A DNA stretch of 64,000 bases from assembly GCA_027563935.2 (NCBI GenBank), contig CM050450.1:13809957-13873956 (forward strand), read 5' to 3'. The DNA comes from Costus lasius. Its lineage: Eukaryota > Streptophyta > Magnoliopsida > Zingiberales > Costaceae. Within the stretch, counting starts at the first letter, position 1, and each line of letters opens with the position of its first letter. A program made the translations under genes and the position numbers. Under the pieces are notes generated by a model that saw nothing but the letters and a program-made list of their open reading frames with translations, did not search any database and was not told where the DNA came from. Of this stretch, positions 35,416 to 50,000 are shown one piece after another.

Positions 35416-38059
35416 TCATTTAAATAATTCCACACTTCGTAGCCCACAACTCGTTGTCCACACTCCCCGAGAGCATCCAATCGCTCACCCAACTCGCGAC
35501 TGCGCAATTCGTGAGGGACCCGCCGGACCGCCCCGCGACGAAGCCTCGTGGGCTCCTTGACTCTTGAGTGCGAGCAGATTAGCCGCGGTGCACCGTCCGC
35601 TGTAGGTTTTATTTCTTATTAGTGACTTCGCTCGGCCATCGGCCCATCGCTCTCTCTCTCGGCATACTCGTTCATTCGCAGCATACACACGCTCGCAGTG
35701 TCCTGCTCGAGCCCTTTTCGCCCCGCTGGCGCATCGCTTTCGTTCGCATCCTCCCCTCTTTTCCTTTTCGCAGCACTCATTATGGAATTCGCTTGAGAGA
35801 TTCGCCTCTCTCGGTTCGGCTATCTCCCAAGCTCTTCCACGGGTTTCTAGGGTTCAGAGATCGAGCGCCGGAGCGCGATCGACCGGACCGTCCGGAGTTT
35901 GGTTCTTACGGGCGTTTGTGTACTCGGGAACAGATCGGAAGGATATCCGGCGCTTTGACTGTTAGTAATTGCTGGGAGCTCGTCGAATGGTGCTCGGATC
36001 TCGCGGTTAGTTATTTAATCGGATAGTGGGATTTCTTGTTGTTTGGCGGACTGGCTGATGTTTTTAGTTTCTTTTTTTTTTTTTGGATTTTTTCACACGC
36101 CAGAAGGCTCGGATTATAGATGTTCTTTGTCTACGAAGATCGCGCGATTGTACAATTTAATTAATTTAATATGTAGGTTTTGGTCTGTAAAGTCGGAATT
36201 GGTGGCTTAGTTGCTTGTGTTAGTTATTATCGGAAACATTAAACTGAAAGATAATGCCAATCTGTGATAAGTGAAAAATGCAGATTCGATCATCTAACTA
36301 CTTAGCTTGGTCGAATCTTTGATTTTTTTTTAATTGTTCTTCATGTCGTCCCTTTGGGAAATTGATGCTGAAAACTTACGAACTTGTCTAAACCATGTAG
36401 GCTGACTCCTCTATATGTTGGTATTGTAAAATGCCTTTTCGCCTACCTTTCTCCTTGAAGTTCATTATATATAATAAATACAATGTCCGTAATCCGTAAG
36501 ATGCCACTAATGGAATTCAAAACCCTAAGCCTACGGCAACCTAGCCTGAAAGCACATGCACGCCTTTTGCCTACTTTGAGTAACCTAATTTTATGTTAAT
36601 TATCAGTAGGCGAACATAGGCATAAGCCAGAAAGTGGTCCTGCAACTCCTTGGAGGGCTCTGTGTATACATGAAGTTTTGTAGGTTTGCAGTGTAGCTAA
36701 ACAAATACATTATCAAGAGTGTATTTTGTAAGTCTAACAGTGGCAGGGGACTTTATGCATCGTAAGTGGATAGGTAAGATGTGCTAAGAAAGTCATATTT
36801 TGTAGGCCAAAAGATATTGATTGTTTATTTTGGATATACTGTAATCTTTTGCTATATTGTTAGTATCGACATTTTTAATAAGTAAAACAGATTTTCGTTC
36901 AGTTCTTTGATTTCCCATGAAGTACGGGAATTCCTTTTCAAATGGGCAACTTGGCTTGTGCTATGTGATGTATAAATATATTTTCTGCATTTAACTACTC
37001 AAATTTCTTTGGTCAAGACTTCCTTGTCTGTATACTTTTCTTGCACCTTGTTGATTTATTCCTTATCTTTAAATTGACAAATCTCTTGTAGTAATATTAA
37101 TTTATTGTATATTTTTTGCCTGCTTGAGTTCATTTAGTTTCATACTGAGCACCTATTCTGCAGAAATCTTATCTATTCCTCTTGCAACTTGCTAATTTAG
37201 CTCTGCTTAACTGTTCCCTTAATTTGGATTGGTTTAAACTTTTCCTTTCGCATAATGGCTATATTTAAACATAGTAGGTTTGCAACAGAATTATTCTAGA
37301 CCTCTTCGTGCTTTAAACTTTTAAGCTAACTTACATTTTTGTGCTACCTATTGAATGTATTCTTTAATATTTAATGTAAGATGCTATGACTATATTGATA
37401 TGTTTGAAGGCATTCCTAAACTTTTGATAGTAAAAATGTAACATTTTGTTGATTTCTACAGTGACATATTTGCTATGATTTTTAGAGCCTCTTGCTTGGT
37501 TCTCAAAGTGATTTGTCTATATATTTATAAAATTAAGACTGGCCAGTATCGTCGGTATATACTGGTCTAATCAGTATCTTGAACTTTGATATCAACTAGG
37601 AATTTTATTTGTGGTGTGCCCCTTCTGCATTGTTGTTGAACCGTTAAATCTATCCACTTTGTCAAGTGTTATATGAAGTCAAACTTTGTATTCCTTTGCT
37701 TCTTGATTCAGTATCTACTTGAGAATGCTTCTAAAACTTCATGAGTTGTTGATGAGAGAATAATATCATTTTGTTGATGCTTCCGTTTTGTTATATTTAG
37801 ATGCAAACATTCTATGCCACGCTAAACTGCTAATTGAGATTTTCTCAACCCTTGTGAAAATTTAATGGATGTCCATTTTTAATAATTCTCTTGGATGTGG
37901 CACTTCTTGCTGCTTTCTTTCAGGTCAATAACGAAGTATCATCCGAGATATTTTGCAGCTCAAGTGTATCTCTGATTTCTATCCTTGTGAACAAGATATT
38001 TTCTGCCATGTTTGCTACTACCAGGTAGCCCTCAGTTCTGTTTAGTATCTCAACCCAGA
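35416..38059 (+). promoter_or_regulatory. Promoter, 5' leader and leader intron of the YODA-like gene
   Basis: 35440-36005 is GC- and CT-rich and looks like a first untranslated exon, with a TATA-like tttaaata at about 35420. A donor such as cgcg|gttagt at 36006 and the acceptor tgctttctttcag ending at 37923 would bound an intron of about 1.9 kb. The second leader exon is 37924-38059. Leader introns are common in plant MAPKKK genes. The acceptor is convincing; the donor and the transcription start are estimates. Confidence 0.5.
38008..38028 (+). promoter_or_regulatory. Short upstream ORF in the YODA-like leader
   Basis: ATG at 38008-38010 followed by five codons and TAG at 38026-38028 lies 31 bases before the main ATG and is out of frame with it. 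A leader ATG this close could reduce translation of the kinase; this is inference. Confidence 0.55.
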
Positions 38060-41000
38060 ATGCCTTCATGGTGGGGGAAGTTGTCTTCCAAGGATGTGAA
38101 AAGGAATGCAAAGGAAAATTTTATTGACACATTGAGCCGGTTTATAAGTCCAACTGATCCAAAAAGTAGTACAAAATCAAGAGGGAGTCGAAGACGTAAA
38201 AGTGACACAATATTAGATAAAGGTTTCAGATCAAGAGCACAGTCAAGGTCTACATCTCCTTCTGCACAAGTATCTCGCTGTCAAAGTTTTGGAGGTCAAC
38301 CAAATGCACAGCCACTTCCTCTTCCTATATTGCACTCAAGCGTACCACATAAGTCATCTGAAATCCACACACCAAAGCCAATCCTAGAGAAGCGTGGAAA
38401 ACCACAGCTCCATTTACCACTTCCAAAATCTAATCCAATATTGAAAAGACCTGATGTAGCTGAGCTTGATGGAGGTTTAGCTACTGCTTCAGTTTCTAGT
38501 AATTGCTCTATTGATAGTGATGACCCTGCAGATTCTGAACTTCCTAGTCCTGCAAATAGCTTTCCGAAAAACAACAGAGCGCTTACAGGAAACTATAGGT
38601 GTGAAACTTGTAATTGATTAGCTTGTTTTTTGCATTTAATTCTACTTTTATTACACTTTTGGATCTTCTGTCTTACCCTTTTTCTTTTCTTTTGTTTTCT
38701 TTGAAGTACAAGGGGGAAGAACCCATGCCCTAGCACACTAAACAACACAAGTATTGCAAAATCAACAAATATCTCACTTGGTAACCAGATCGTTTCTGGA
38801 TCTTCAAACCATGGCCTACATAATGAATACCAATCGAGTATTCAAATTACTCGAAATGGTGCTTTTGGAAGTGCCCCGGATAGCTCGATGTCAAGCCCCT
38901 CAAGAAGTCCTTTGAGAGTTGTGTTTCCTGAGCAGATTCCAGCCTCAGCTATATGGGCTGCAAAACCTCATCAAGATTTGACTTTCCTTGGTTCTGGCCA
39001 GTGCTCTAGTCCAGGTTCAGGCCAAACTTCTGGGCATAATTCAATGGGAGGAGAAATGCTGGGACAGTTCTGGCAGCATAGTAGGGGTAGCCCAGAATGC
39101 TCCCCAATACCTAGCCCAAGAATGACAAGTCCTGGTCCTAGTTCTAGGATACATAGTGGCACAGTGTCTCCACTACATCCACGGGCTGGAGGAACAGCTC
39201 CAGAGTCTCCCTCGAGTCGGCATGATGATGGGAAGAAAGAAAGCCACAGATTGCCATTACCTCCAATTAATATTTCTAACAGTTCTTTTTCACCTCATAA
39301 TTCTGCAACAAGTGCATCATTTTCAACAGTTCGTAGTCCTGGGAGGATGGATAATCCTACAAGTCCTGGATCAAGGTGGAAGAAGGGGAAATTGATTGGC
39401 CATGGCACCTTTGGACATGTTTATGTTGGTTTTAATAGGTATGTATACAATTTATATGCCTTATTTAGCTGTATGATGTATGTTGATTCTCGGTTATGGG
39501 CTTTGAGATCATGATTTAATTTGTTAGAGAACTTATTGTTGGTTTTGAAACATACAGATATTAAATATCATATGTGAGGCTAGATTGTATGCATAAAATT
39601 TATTCAAGTTGGAAATCATATCATTTCACAAGTAGATTGAGCAATAATTATATACTCATATTTACTGAATGTACAAAAATGATGTGATTTCCTACTCTTT
39701 TAAAATTGGACGTAATTATTAACTAATTCCATAATTTGCAAACTTTGATGAAAGTATGGGATTGTGATATCTTATCACTGCAAGAAAGTCCTGTCTTTGT
39801 TTTTTGATTTGGTCCTACCTCTTCAATTTCATCCCATATGCTGTAGAAAGTAGAAAAATGTAAAAAATTAGAAATAATAATTATTTTAGTTGATTTAATT
39901 AGCATTAGAGTTAAAGTACTTATATACTACAATGTTACGTCATACCTTACGTTTCAAGCCTTTTGGTTTGATTTTGAAGTAGTCCCATCCTTTCGGTACC
40001 TTCCCACCTGACCTTGGAACTTGAAAAATTTAAAAGTAATTATTGTTGTGATATTTACATCACTTGATATTTGAAAATAAAAAATACTATTAAGAATTGA
40101 ATTATGATACATTACCTCACTAACATGAGTTCCTCTAATAAAGTTGCCTGGTAGGAGCTCCTGCTACATGTAGAACGAATGACTATTAGGTGCCTTGGCA
40201 TGCTAATTAAGATTAACAAAGAGAGAAGGAGAGAGATTCAAGGGAGTTTTGAGATCTTGAGAGAGTTTTATAGGGATGAGTGAATTATGAGTGGAATGTT
40301 TGGAAATGAGGGCTTATTTAAAGTAACATCAGCCTCCTCTATCTTCAAAAGACTAGAAACAGTGTTTTTAGTCATATAGCTTCTTTTACTTTTTGGAATC
40401 GACTAGTATCATTGGAAGTAGGAACACTGCATTGGTACTGGACGGTTCTAACATTACATGTCTGGTCAGTATGACCTCACTATGCATACCAATCCTAGTT
40501 CGGACCAAGAAAAATTAGAAATGCGGGGACGGTTTTTCAATTTGTACTTGTCCAACGAAGGCCCAAGTAGCAAAGCAGTGGAGCTGGAGCTGGAACAGCA
40601 GAAGCTTTGCCAATAGTTGGAGCAACAAAGCAGCGGAGTAGAAGAAGCTCCGCCTGGTTGCGTTGGTACCACCGGTATTTGGACGGGTACCGACTATGTA
40701 CCGATTGATATGTATTGGTCCGATAGCAGACCAATACATTTGGTTAGACCGATTTTTTGATCCTTGGTGCATTCTTAGTAAGATAATCTTTGCATCACAA
40801 TGCAAGAGAAATTAGGTAACATTTGACTTCGTGCAATGGGAAAAAATGTATTGTGTTAAAATTGAAGAGTGATTTAATTATTACTCTCTTGTTGCATTGC
40901 CATTTAAATCGCTAGTCTTGTATAGAATGATACATAGAGCAACATGAGTTTAATGTGCCATGTGGACTAAAGACTCAATTTACTAGTTTAAGTACATAGA

Positions 41001-44000
41001 GATTTTAACACTCTCTCAAGTTTGAGCATAGATATTTATCATGACTTGTCATTAAATAAAAAATCTTTTTACTCCAAGAGTCTTGGTAAATAGCCAATTG
41101 GTTTTCTGAAGTAGTGAAAAAATAATGCAAATCTTCTTTTATTGCATGCTATCTTTTTTAAAATGACAATTGCTAATAAATGCTTTATTAATTCATAAAA
41201 ATGGGATACTTTGCAATCTAAATGGCCACCTTAATCTTGATGATCACAACCTATGATCATGGGTTCTTGAAGAGAACCTACTTCTGCCATGAATGTTTGT
41301 AATCATATCATCTTATATGTATTTAGAGCAATGTTTAAAAAATTAGTTCGAGTAGTGACCGGTACATAGATGCAGGCATATCGGAGCAATTATGTACAAG
41401 AAAAAAATCGGACCAGCGAATGAGGATTAGGTTATATAATATAGTGCTTAGTTTGGGTTTAGGGTCCCGATTCCCTAAAAAATCGGGTTCAACTCACCAT
41501 TCCTATGCAAATAAGGGCAATGACATTCGAAAAACATTCATGAGACAAATAGTTATATGATATGTAACTCGAGAAAAGTGATTATTGGTATATTGTTTAC
41601 TTTTTCAAAGAGGGGAAAACAGATATGTTTAAGGCGTGTGTTTGTGGAAGATCTATTATTGAAGTCAAAGTCAGTGCTAAATAAGACGTTCATGTCGGGA
41701 ATGAGTAGGTGATATCCCGTATTCCCGTGAGGAATTGAGGTATTTGTGGAGCTAGAAGTGTAAATCTCTTCTTATAAACAACAATTGAAGGAGGTTATGT
41801 GATGAGAGGTTTTGGGTTTGGATTATGAAAAAGTGACATCATCGAGTACATAGTGATGTCTGGTTATAGGATCATAAGAATGATAGCCCAGTAGAGTATG
41901 AGATTATCTTAGAAAGATACACCATACTGACCTAAGATTAAGTTTATAATTTCCTAGTCTAAAGACATAGTTTAGACTCTAGAGATTGAAACACATTTGA
42001 TATTGAAAATTGTGAGCTGGTGGGATATAATAATGAGAATGGACTATAACTCTGTTAAGTGGAAGATTGCATGTGATCATTTGGGTAAGTAGTGGCAAGG
42101 ACAACATCCCCTAGTAAAATTTTGAAACATGCATATGGAGCATCATTGGATGGGCTACAGCTAAAAGGTGCTTATTTTATGTTGTGTAATTGCGATTGGT
42201 GAATTATGTCAAAGTGTTTGATAGAAAATAGTGAAAGATGATTGTACATACTCTGTTGCATTATACAAAAACATGTAACTAATTTTTTTTATTTCATTAT
42301 TGAACAATTTGAAGGTGTCAAAACACTAGTTCCATCTTTTAGAAGATTTAGCCATGTCATGTGTGAGTAATAATCAATAAATATGACAAAGTGGGTAAGG
42401 CCCGCTCTAGAAATGATAGAATTTGTGTCCTAAATATCAAAATGTATTACTTCAAAAGGAGAGTGAGTATTACTTCAAAAGGAGAGTGACATGTGAAATT
42501 TGTACTAGGGAAAAATACTAGATGATGTTTGCCTATCTAGCAAGCATCATAGATAAAACAAGGGATATATTTTTAGGATAGCAAAGTTTTTATTTAAACA
42601 AGAGAACGATGATGCTGAAGGATACCAGTAGTTGAATAAGCATGATGGGATTGATTTGATAGGGTGTAGACACCACCACTATTCTCGCGCCCTCACCAAA
42701 TGTTTATTTGCACGTCCTGAGATAGGCAATATGTAGGGTACATTGTTAATATGCCTCGAAGGGACTTGTTAAGTTAATAAATAGACACGTTCATAGAAAA
42801 ACTAGTAACATTTGTAAGACCTGAGGGGGTGACAATAGTTCTTGCACCACGATCTGGTTCAGTGATGCTATTTGCTGTATTAACAAAGCATATATATTAC
42901 GTGGTGTGAAAATTTGTAAAAAGACAGCAATTATGTACACATGAGGTAAAAGGATGAAGCCAAGAAGAAGCTATAACAGTGTAGCAGAAGCAGTAGTATT
43001 TGAAGATCCAGAAGTAGCTGATGCAGCATATATTGTAGTGATAAAACCAGATTCACCAATGACTATATTTCTGTGAGTAGAACATTTGATTCATTCGTCT
43101 ACAATGAGTATAGGGAGGAAAACCATGTCTGGTCCTTTGCCTTAGCTACATCGTCCATTTTTATAACTAAATCCCTCTTTTGAAGCGAGTCCAGTTACCT
43201 TTATATTTGAGTTGGATGAATTTGTAGATACACAAAAATATTAATCCTTAAGGTTCCCTTTCCTAAAGGGGAGGAAAAAACAAATAGAAAAGAAAGTTAG
43301 GGAGAAGAAAAAATTGAAGGGAAGGAAAAAAAACAAGACAGGGATGCAGGAAAACGAGGGTGAGTCCAGCTGGATGCGGGGCTGAGCAGGATGACGGTGA
43401 GGACACTGGGCCTAACTACCTAAGAGTAGGGCAATAGTAGGGATATGTTCGGGAGAAGGGCAATGGCGGGGATGTTGCGCTGGAAGGAGGGCGACAATGG
43501 GGACGTGGGTTTCAGGTTGTTGATAAGCCACGTGACTACTGCATAATTAGCCATCTCCCATTAAAAAATAAATCTAGATCAATACTAGAGGTGGAAGGGA
43601 AGTAATGTGACAGAGTTTCCCTAGAGATATGGAGAAGTAATGGGGTGGCCATGCCCAAACGATGCATTTTTTTTCATTAAATATAACGGTAATGACAATC
43701 AAATGGGGTGGTTTTATATTAGAAGATGAGCTAAAATGATCCATCTAGAGGAGAAGTGACAATCAGGGCTGGATAAGTATAGTAAGTTTCTTCAAATATC
43801 TAACCCTAGAGTTGCATGTCTTTGTAACCACCTGTGTAGACTACAGATTAGACTTCAAGTAATAAAGAAATAACAGTAGGATGAATTATCATCAATTTAG
43901 TATCCGTTGAAAAAAAAAAATTTAGTATCTGTTGCATGCCGCTTGTAACAGAAAGGACCATGACATAATAATATCAGTAGCAAGTAGGTTTCATTGAAAT

Positions 44001-47000
44001 TGTATCTTTGTACCAGTCTAGATGATAGGGTTGTAGTAGTAGTTACCAACAAAGTTAGTGAGTAGATTCACTCAAAGTTTTAAATACTAATCCATTGTCA
44101 AATTAGTATGTTCCAATTAGTTGGTATTAATACATATATTTATATATTATATTATATATATATATATATAATATAATATAATATAATATATGTACACGGA
44201 TGTATATGTATACACGTATATATATGGATATATATATACACATATGCACCGACATTGTTCTAGTACTAGTACAAGATCAGGTACATATACTTATGTCGGG
44301 TGGTATGAATCATTATTTTTTACTTTCAATTCTTTAACAGAGAACACAAATAGTAAAGGCGGGGAGTTATGAGAGTACGAAGGATCTGACAATAGGAAGA
44401 TAAGTAGAGAACACTATTAGTGTATATCTAAAGTTTTTGACTGATCATCGGGATGAGAGTAGGCAACTATAGGGATGAGATATGGCAAAACAGATCTGAA
44501 GCCTTACGAAGTTGGTGACGAAACTCGATAGTGGGAGAGAAATTTGATAGGCAATAGACGGTAAGTGATTGTCAAAGGGACTAGGTCTTTATAACAATGA
44601 TAACTAAAATGTTAATGGTGTTTGTATCAAGGTTTTTAGTCTCAGTTTTATTGGTGTATAATCTGATATTGGACCATCACATATTAGACATATTGGCACA
44701 CATATGAACTAGTATTGGTTATACCACGCATAGCGAAAGACTACCCATAATATTTGAACTGGTATATACTATCTATATTGGGTGGTACACAATGAGACTT
44801 AAACTATGGTTTACTTTATATTGCATATAAAAAAGAAACAACAAGAAAGAAGTGATTCACAATTAAACGTTGGAAGGCAAGAGAGAGATGACAATATGAA
44901 TTATTCACATGATATATAACATGAGTTACTGTGATACTTCAAATGAGCAACCACCATTAATAATGATCATTTGCATCGATGCAATGAATTCTTAGTTGAC
45001 AATTTATTATGAATCATGTCTATATCAAATTGAATGCCTTAAAGAATTGTATGATATAACATTAATGCATTATTATGTCGCCACCCTCAATTCCTCACCT
45101 AAATAATCAGCTATTGAAATTCTTAACGTTGCAATCTCTCATTGTCTCATACACAAGATATATCTGAACTAATTGTTTTATGGGGTAAAAAATCATAATT
45201 TTTAATATTCTTTTAAAAAATTACTCTTATATTTCTTTATATATATAACTTGTTTTGTTCTTCAATTCCATTTTACTGGTTTAGATCTTACTAAAATTTA
45301 ATCAACCATAATCATAACCTAGCATGACTAAGCTGCCCTCAATAAGATGTTTACCATCCATTGTTTATGTATATATTTAGGGACTAACAGATTCAAGTGT
45401 ATAGCCTTTATGTCATACATAAAGTCAGGATTTCAGAATTCAATATTACTCGAAAATTAGAATCTAGAAGAATGGACGATCATTCCTAGATGGCTGAAGT
45501 GTTGGGAAACCCAAGCAATTTTAAAAACAAAAACATAGCGGAAGCGATGCCTGAAACGAGTTTTTAAATTCAACAAGGACTGGTCTTACAAGGAAACCAC
45601 TGGATGTAATAAAGTATGTATATTTGTAATCGAGTTAGGAGCTATCAATGACGATGTTGAGATGCGTAAGTGCTTGTCCTCTACGCCGTGCACATACGGT
45701 CTCCTTGAAATCCCTCTTTCTTCACGCTCAGTGTCAGTCTCGGGAGAAGAGATCTACGCCACTAGGAGTTTATCTTGCTTGCGACACTTCCTTGAAGTTG
45801 CGTCAAGGTGGAGTCTTCTTCAAGCTTATGCCACCAACAAGGATACGACAAGGAGTCGTCGCCTTCTTTAATATGCGCGACCACTAAGTGATGTGCTAAT
45901 GATGAAGAAGGAACCCTTCAAGCTCTCTTTGTCGCCACAAGAGAGAAAACTTGTCGCCACAAGAGGAGGGGGGACAATCTTCAAGGGGCGGCGCTAAGAG
46001 GAAAGGTTGTCGGCTACGGTTGAGCAGGGAGAAGATGTCCTAGGCGGCTAGGGTATTCCAAGAAAAGAGCATGCATATATGTGCCCTCTAGCCCCTTTTT
46101 ATATAGAGTTAAATCACGGGTCTCATTGCTGAAGACGCGAATGAATCTTATTTCTGTTAATTGATTCAATTATGCGCTTAAGCTATAGACCCCTTCTGAT
46201 TACGCTAAAGTCAGTCGACAAGCCTTCGAATAAATTCGACGTAACTTGACCAATTGACTAGACCTAGTCAACTAAGGTTAAAAGATCTCAAAGTGTCATC
46301 CAACTCTATATAATCTATCTCTCATCTCAACGCATGCATCCATGATGCATACGACTCCCTAAAAGACCTGAATCATCTAGAAATTCGATTTGAGGCTACC
46401 TGATCAATATGGGATCTCGAGTGTCTAGGTGTGCGATCCTGTAGGTTTCTCTGACGTTGACGGTGATGACCTCATCATCATAAGCAGTGAGTGGCACTTA
46501 GCAGTACATCTCTGCTACCCAGGTTATCAGAATAGAGTTCATCATCGACAACCCCTAAATCACAATAAAGTACTTAGTGCATTCTTGTCCCATTACTAAA
46601 CTGACATCCAGATTGAACAAGCGTGTCACACTTATTTAACTGAATCTAATAGTCATGACTAAATCAGACTTAACCTGGGTGTGGCCACACACTTTTAGTC
46701 ATGCATCCATATGGGGGGTCAAGTGTTGGTGTTTATGCCCTTAGACTCGTTGTTGATTCATCTTGTATTACTTGATAGTGATATTTTATGTATCATTCTG
46801 ACATTGTCGTTATTATGCGTCTGCAATTATGTATTTGCATGATAATGTCCTAGAGATAAATTGTTTCTGTGCTCAAACGGTGTGTCCCCAGTCAAGTACT
46901 TGAGGAGATAAGAGACAACTCTGGTACATGTGAGACTGGTATATGGGTTGGTTAGGCACGAGGTGCTAACACAGACATATGAGTATATTAGTGATAGATA

Positions 47001-50000
47001 TACTAGACTGACCCGCTGTGAGGCTCTAACTTGGTGTCACGAGTTAACCTCACAAGTGACAGGAGATGGATTGATCCCTTGACTTGAGGTCATTGACTCT
47101 TCTATATGGTTAGGGACATGCTTTGATACAACCTAATACCTCGCCGTAACGGTTGTCATTGTGTATGTCACGACCCATATGAGGAGATCAATGGACAGAC
47201 ATAGGATTTGCCCCTTCCTGAGGGAAGCTTGACATCCACGGGGTTCCCTTATGGTTGCATGACTGAAAGTGTATGACCATACCCAGGTGAAAGCCTAATT
47301 TAGTCATGACTATGAGATTGGATGAAAACAAAGTGGTGACACACTTTGTCCAATCGGATATCAGTCTGGCAAAGAGATTGTAATGCATCGGTATCTTGTT
47401 GCGATAATGAGGATGTCGATATTGATATCCATTTTGAAGACTTGGGTAGTAGCGATGCACTGCTAGGTGCCATTCACTGCTTGTGATGACTGACTTCATC
47501 ACTGTCAACGTTAGAGAAACCTACAGGATTGCACAACTTGATACTCGGGTTCTTGTATTGATCGAGTAACCTTATTATTGAGTTATTGGATAACTCGGAT
47601 CTATTTGGGAGAATTCATCAGTGCCATTGTGCCTGATGAGATGACAGGAACTTATTGGAGCTAAATTTCATTTTTGGCATGTTGACCCCGAGTTAACCCC
47701 GGTTAGCTGTATTTAACTAAGGGTTGCATCGGGTTAAGTTCGATGGCTTAATCAGCAAGCTTAATGAAGTCTAGCAGGGCTAAATGGACCATGAGGCCCA
47801 ATAGGGCATGTGCCCAATGGGGCGAGTGGCCCAGTTGGTCGTGAGGCCCAATGGGCCGTAAGGCCTAATGGGCTATGAGAATGCATGGGCTCAATAGATT
47901 TCATAGGAATTAAATTCTGTATTTAATTCTGGAAAATAAATTATGTAATTAATTCTGAATTTAATTCTAAATTTAAATTTGAATTTAGTTCTGAATTTGA
48001 AGAGTCACACCGTTAAGGGGCTACAATGGGACTTTATTAAGGGCCATTATGAGACTTTAATTCAGAGTTTAATTCTATATTTAATTCTAAATTTAATTTT
48101 GTGATTAATTCTGAATTTAATTTAGAATGTTAAGAATCACCATGATTTCTATATAAGGGTTGAGAGGATTGAGAGGAAGGGGTTGATGACTTCATTCGAG
48201 AGCCTCTCCTTCGCGTTTTCTCTCTTTCTCCTCCTCCTCTCGGCGCATCCTCCTTGTGGGTGGCGCAAGCTCTTGAGGAAAACTCCCAAAGGCGTGGATC
48301 TTCTTCCTGAGGCTAGCACTGGCCGTGGAAAAAGAGAACTCGAGCATCGGCTGTGTGCGAGACTGCAGAGGGCGGACACTTGGGCGCATACATTGCATCT
48401 CTTTGCATTGCTCTAAGGTATCATCTCTTACTCACCGTGTCGATTCCCTCGTATGACATAATCTTCTAGGTTTTTGGGACCGACCTGTTTCGGGGATTGC
48501 TTCCGCTGTGTATGTTTGTAAATTTTAAAATCCCCGGAGTTTCCCAACACCAAGGACGTCAAACTTCTATTTAAGGAAAGGGTAAATTCTCTATTGGCAA
48601 GATGTATCTCTCATATGACTTATGATATGCCCAATGACAACTGTGCTACGACGAGACGTTAGGTTGTATCAAAGTATACTCCTTACCTTATAAAGACACA
48701 ATCTCTTCGAAGGACAAATACACCTCTGTTACTGTATTTCACAGCTGATCAGTCTAGCATATCTACCTTGATATATCCATATGCCTGCATTTAGCATCTC
48801 GTGCTTAACCAGCACATAAACTAGTCTTACCTGCACCCTAGCTATTTCCTATCCACTATGGTTCTCGACTATGGGACATAGAATTTAGGATACAATATAT
48901 CCCCAGGGACATCATCACGTAGACATATATATGCGCAGATGTATAGAAAACCATAATAATGATAATGCTAGAATATGTATAAATATCAAAAATAAATAAA
49001 TGTAGTACAAATGTCGGACCAACAACAGGTCCTTGGCATACACACTAACAAGAAGTAGGTGTCAAGAGTTGATGTTTAATGACAGGTTTCTGTGATCACA
49101 AGTTGTTTGCCTGTAAATAAATGGTTACAGTGATTAATTGGATCAAATAACGATGTAAATGAGAATAATTAAAGGATGATATTTTGAAAGTTCGCATTTA
49201 CCCTTGTGATGAAGAACTGAATCTTGTATAATATCAAAATGAGATAAATGTAGTAGATCCAATAGGTACTGAAACAGTATCAACTGAAACAAATATGTAC
49301 TTGTTTGCATTGAAACCTGAAAACTTGATCATCGTTGTTTCACTAGTATTCACTTAAAACGGTTATGCGGTAAATAACAGTTACCCTTTATATTTCTGCT
49401 TTGTTCTTACTTTGTCTGCCCTATTGGTTGCTTATATCTTTTCCACCTTTTCTAGTGAGAGTGGTGAAATGTGCGCAATGAAGGAGGTTACCCTGTTTAT
49501 GGATGACGCCAAATCAAAAGAGAGTGCAAAACAATTGGGGCAAGTGAGTATTGTTATTCTTGTTGTCATACATAAAGATATGCATTCAATGGACGTGCAT
49601 CTATCCGCTTCATGTTATTTTTCATAACTATTCTTGTCTTTTGACAGGAAATATCTCTTTTAAGTCGGCTACGGCATCCTAATATAGTGCAATATTATGG
49701 CTGTGAGATGGTAAGAGTATTTTCTTTGTCAAAATGCTACTACTATGAATGTACGTCCTTTGCATGTTTTATTACTTCTCTTCATCCATAATGTCATTTT
49801 TTTTTGACATAAAGCTCTTGATTTCATTCTGAATTAACCTATTCCAGGCATTATTAATGTTCTTTATTGTCCTTAACGTGGTAACTTGTTGGAATATGTT
49901 GTTTATCCATCATTTGCATTTATGCTTAGGTCAATTATATTGTTATTTGTGCTTAACCTTTAAACAGAATGGGTATCTGCAAAAATATCCTTGCAAAAAT

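Larger units (their letters stand above)
39439..49455 (+). other. 10 kb intron of the YODA-like gene, filled with transposon debris
   Basis: The intron starts at donor AG|GTATGT (39439) and ends at acceptor tttctag (49455). The codon is split as AG|T, giving Ser in VGFNSESGEM, so exon order is secure. Recognised contents are a GC-cored small element (40380-40770), a decayed Copia element (41640-43060), an AT microsatellite, a small element at 44629-44809 and the nested solo LTRs (45500-49050). The remaining parts, such as 39439-40380 and 43200-44100, showed nothing recognisable beyond a purine-rich patch at 43260-43400. Confidence 0.85.

Noticed and set aside
48149..48416. Overlapping open frames on both strands
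   Set aside because: They lie in the promoter-like, CT-rich part of the younger solo LTR.
45500..48549. Single large foldback (inverted-repeat) transposon
   Set aside because: The right arm extends beyond the left one, and the missing part of the left copy is found at 48555-49050. Nested insertion of one solo LTR in another explains all pieces better.
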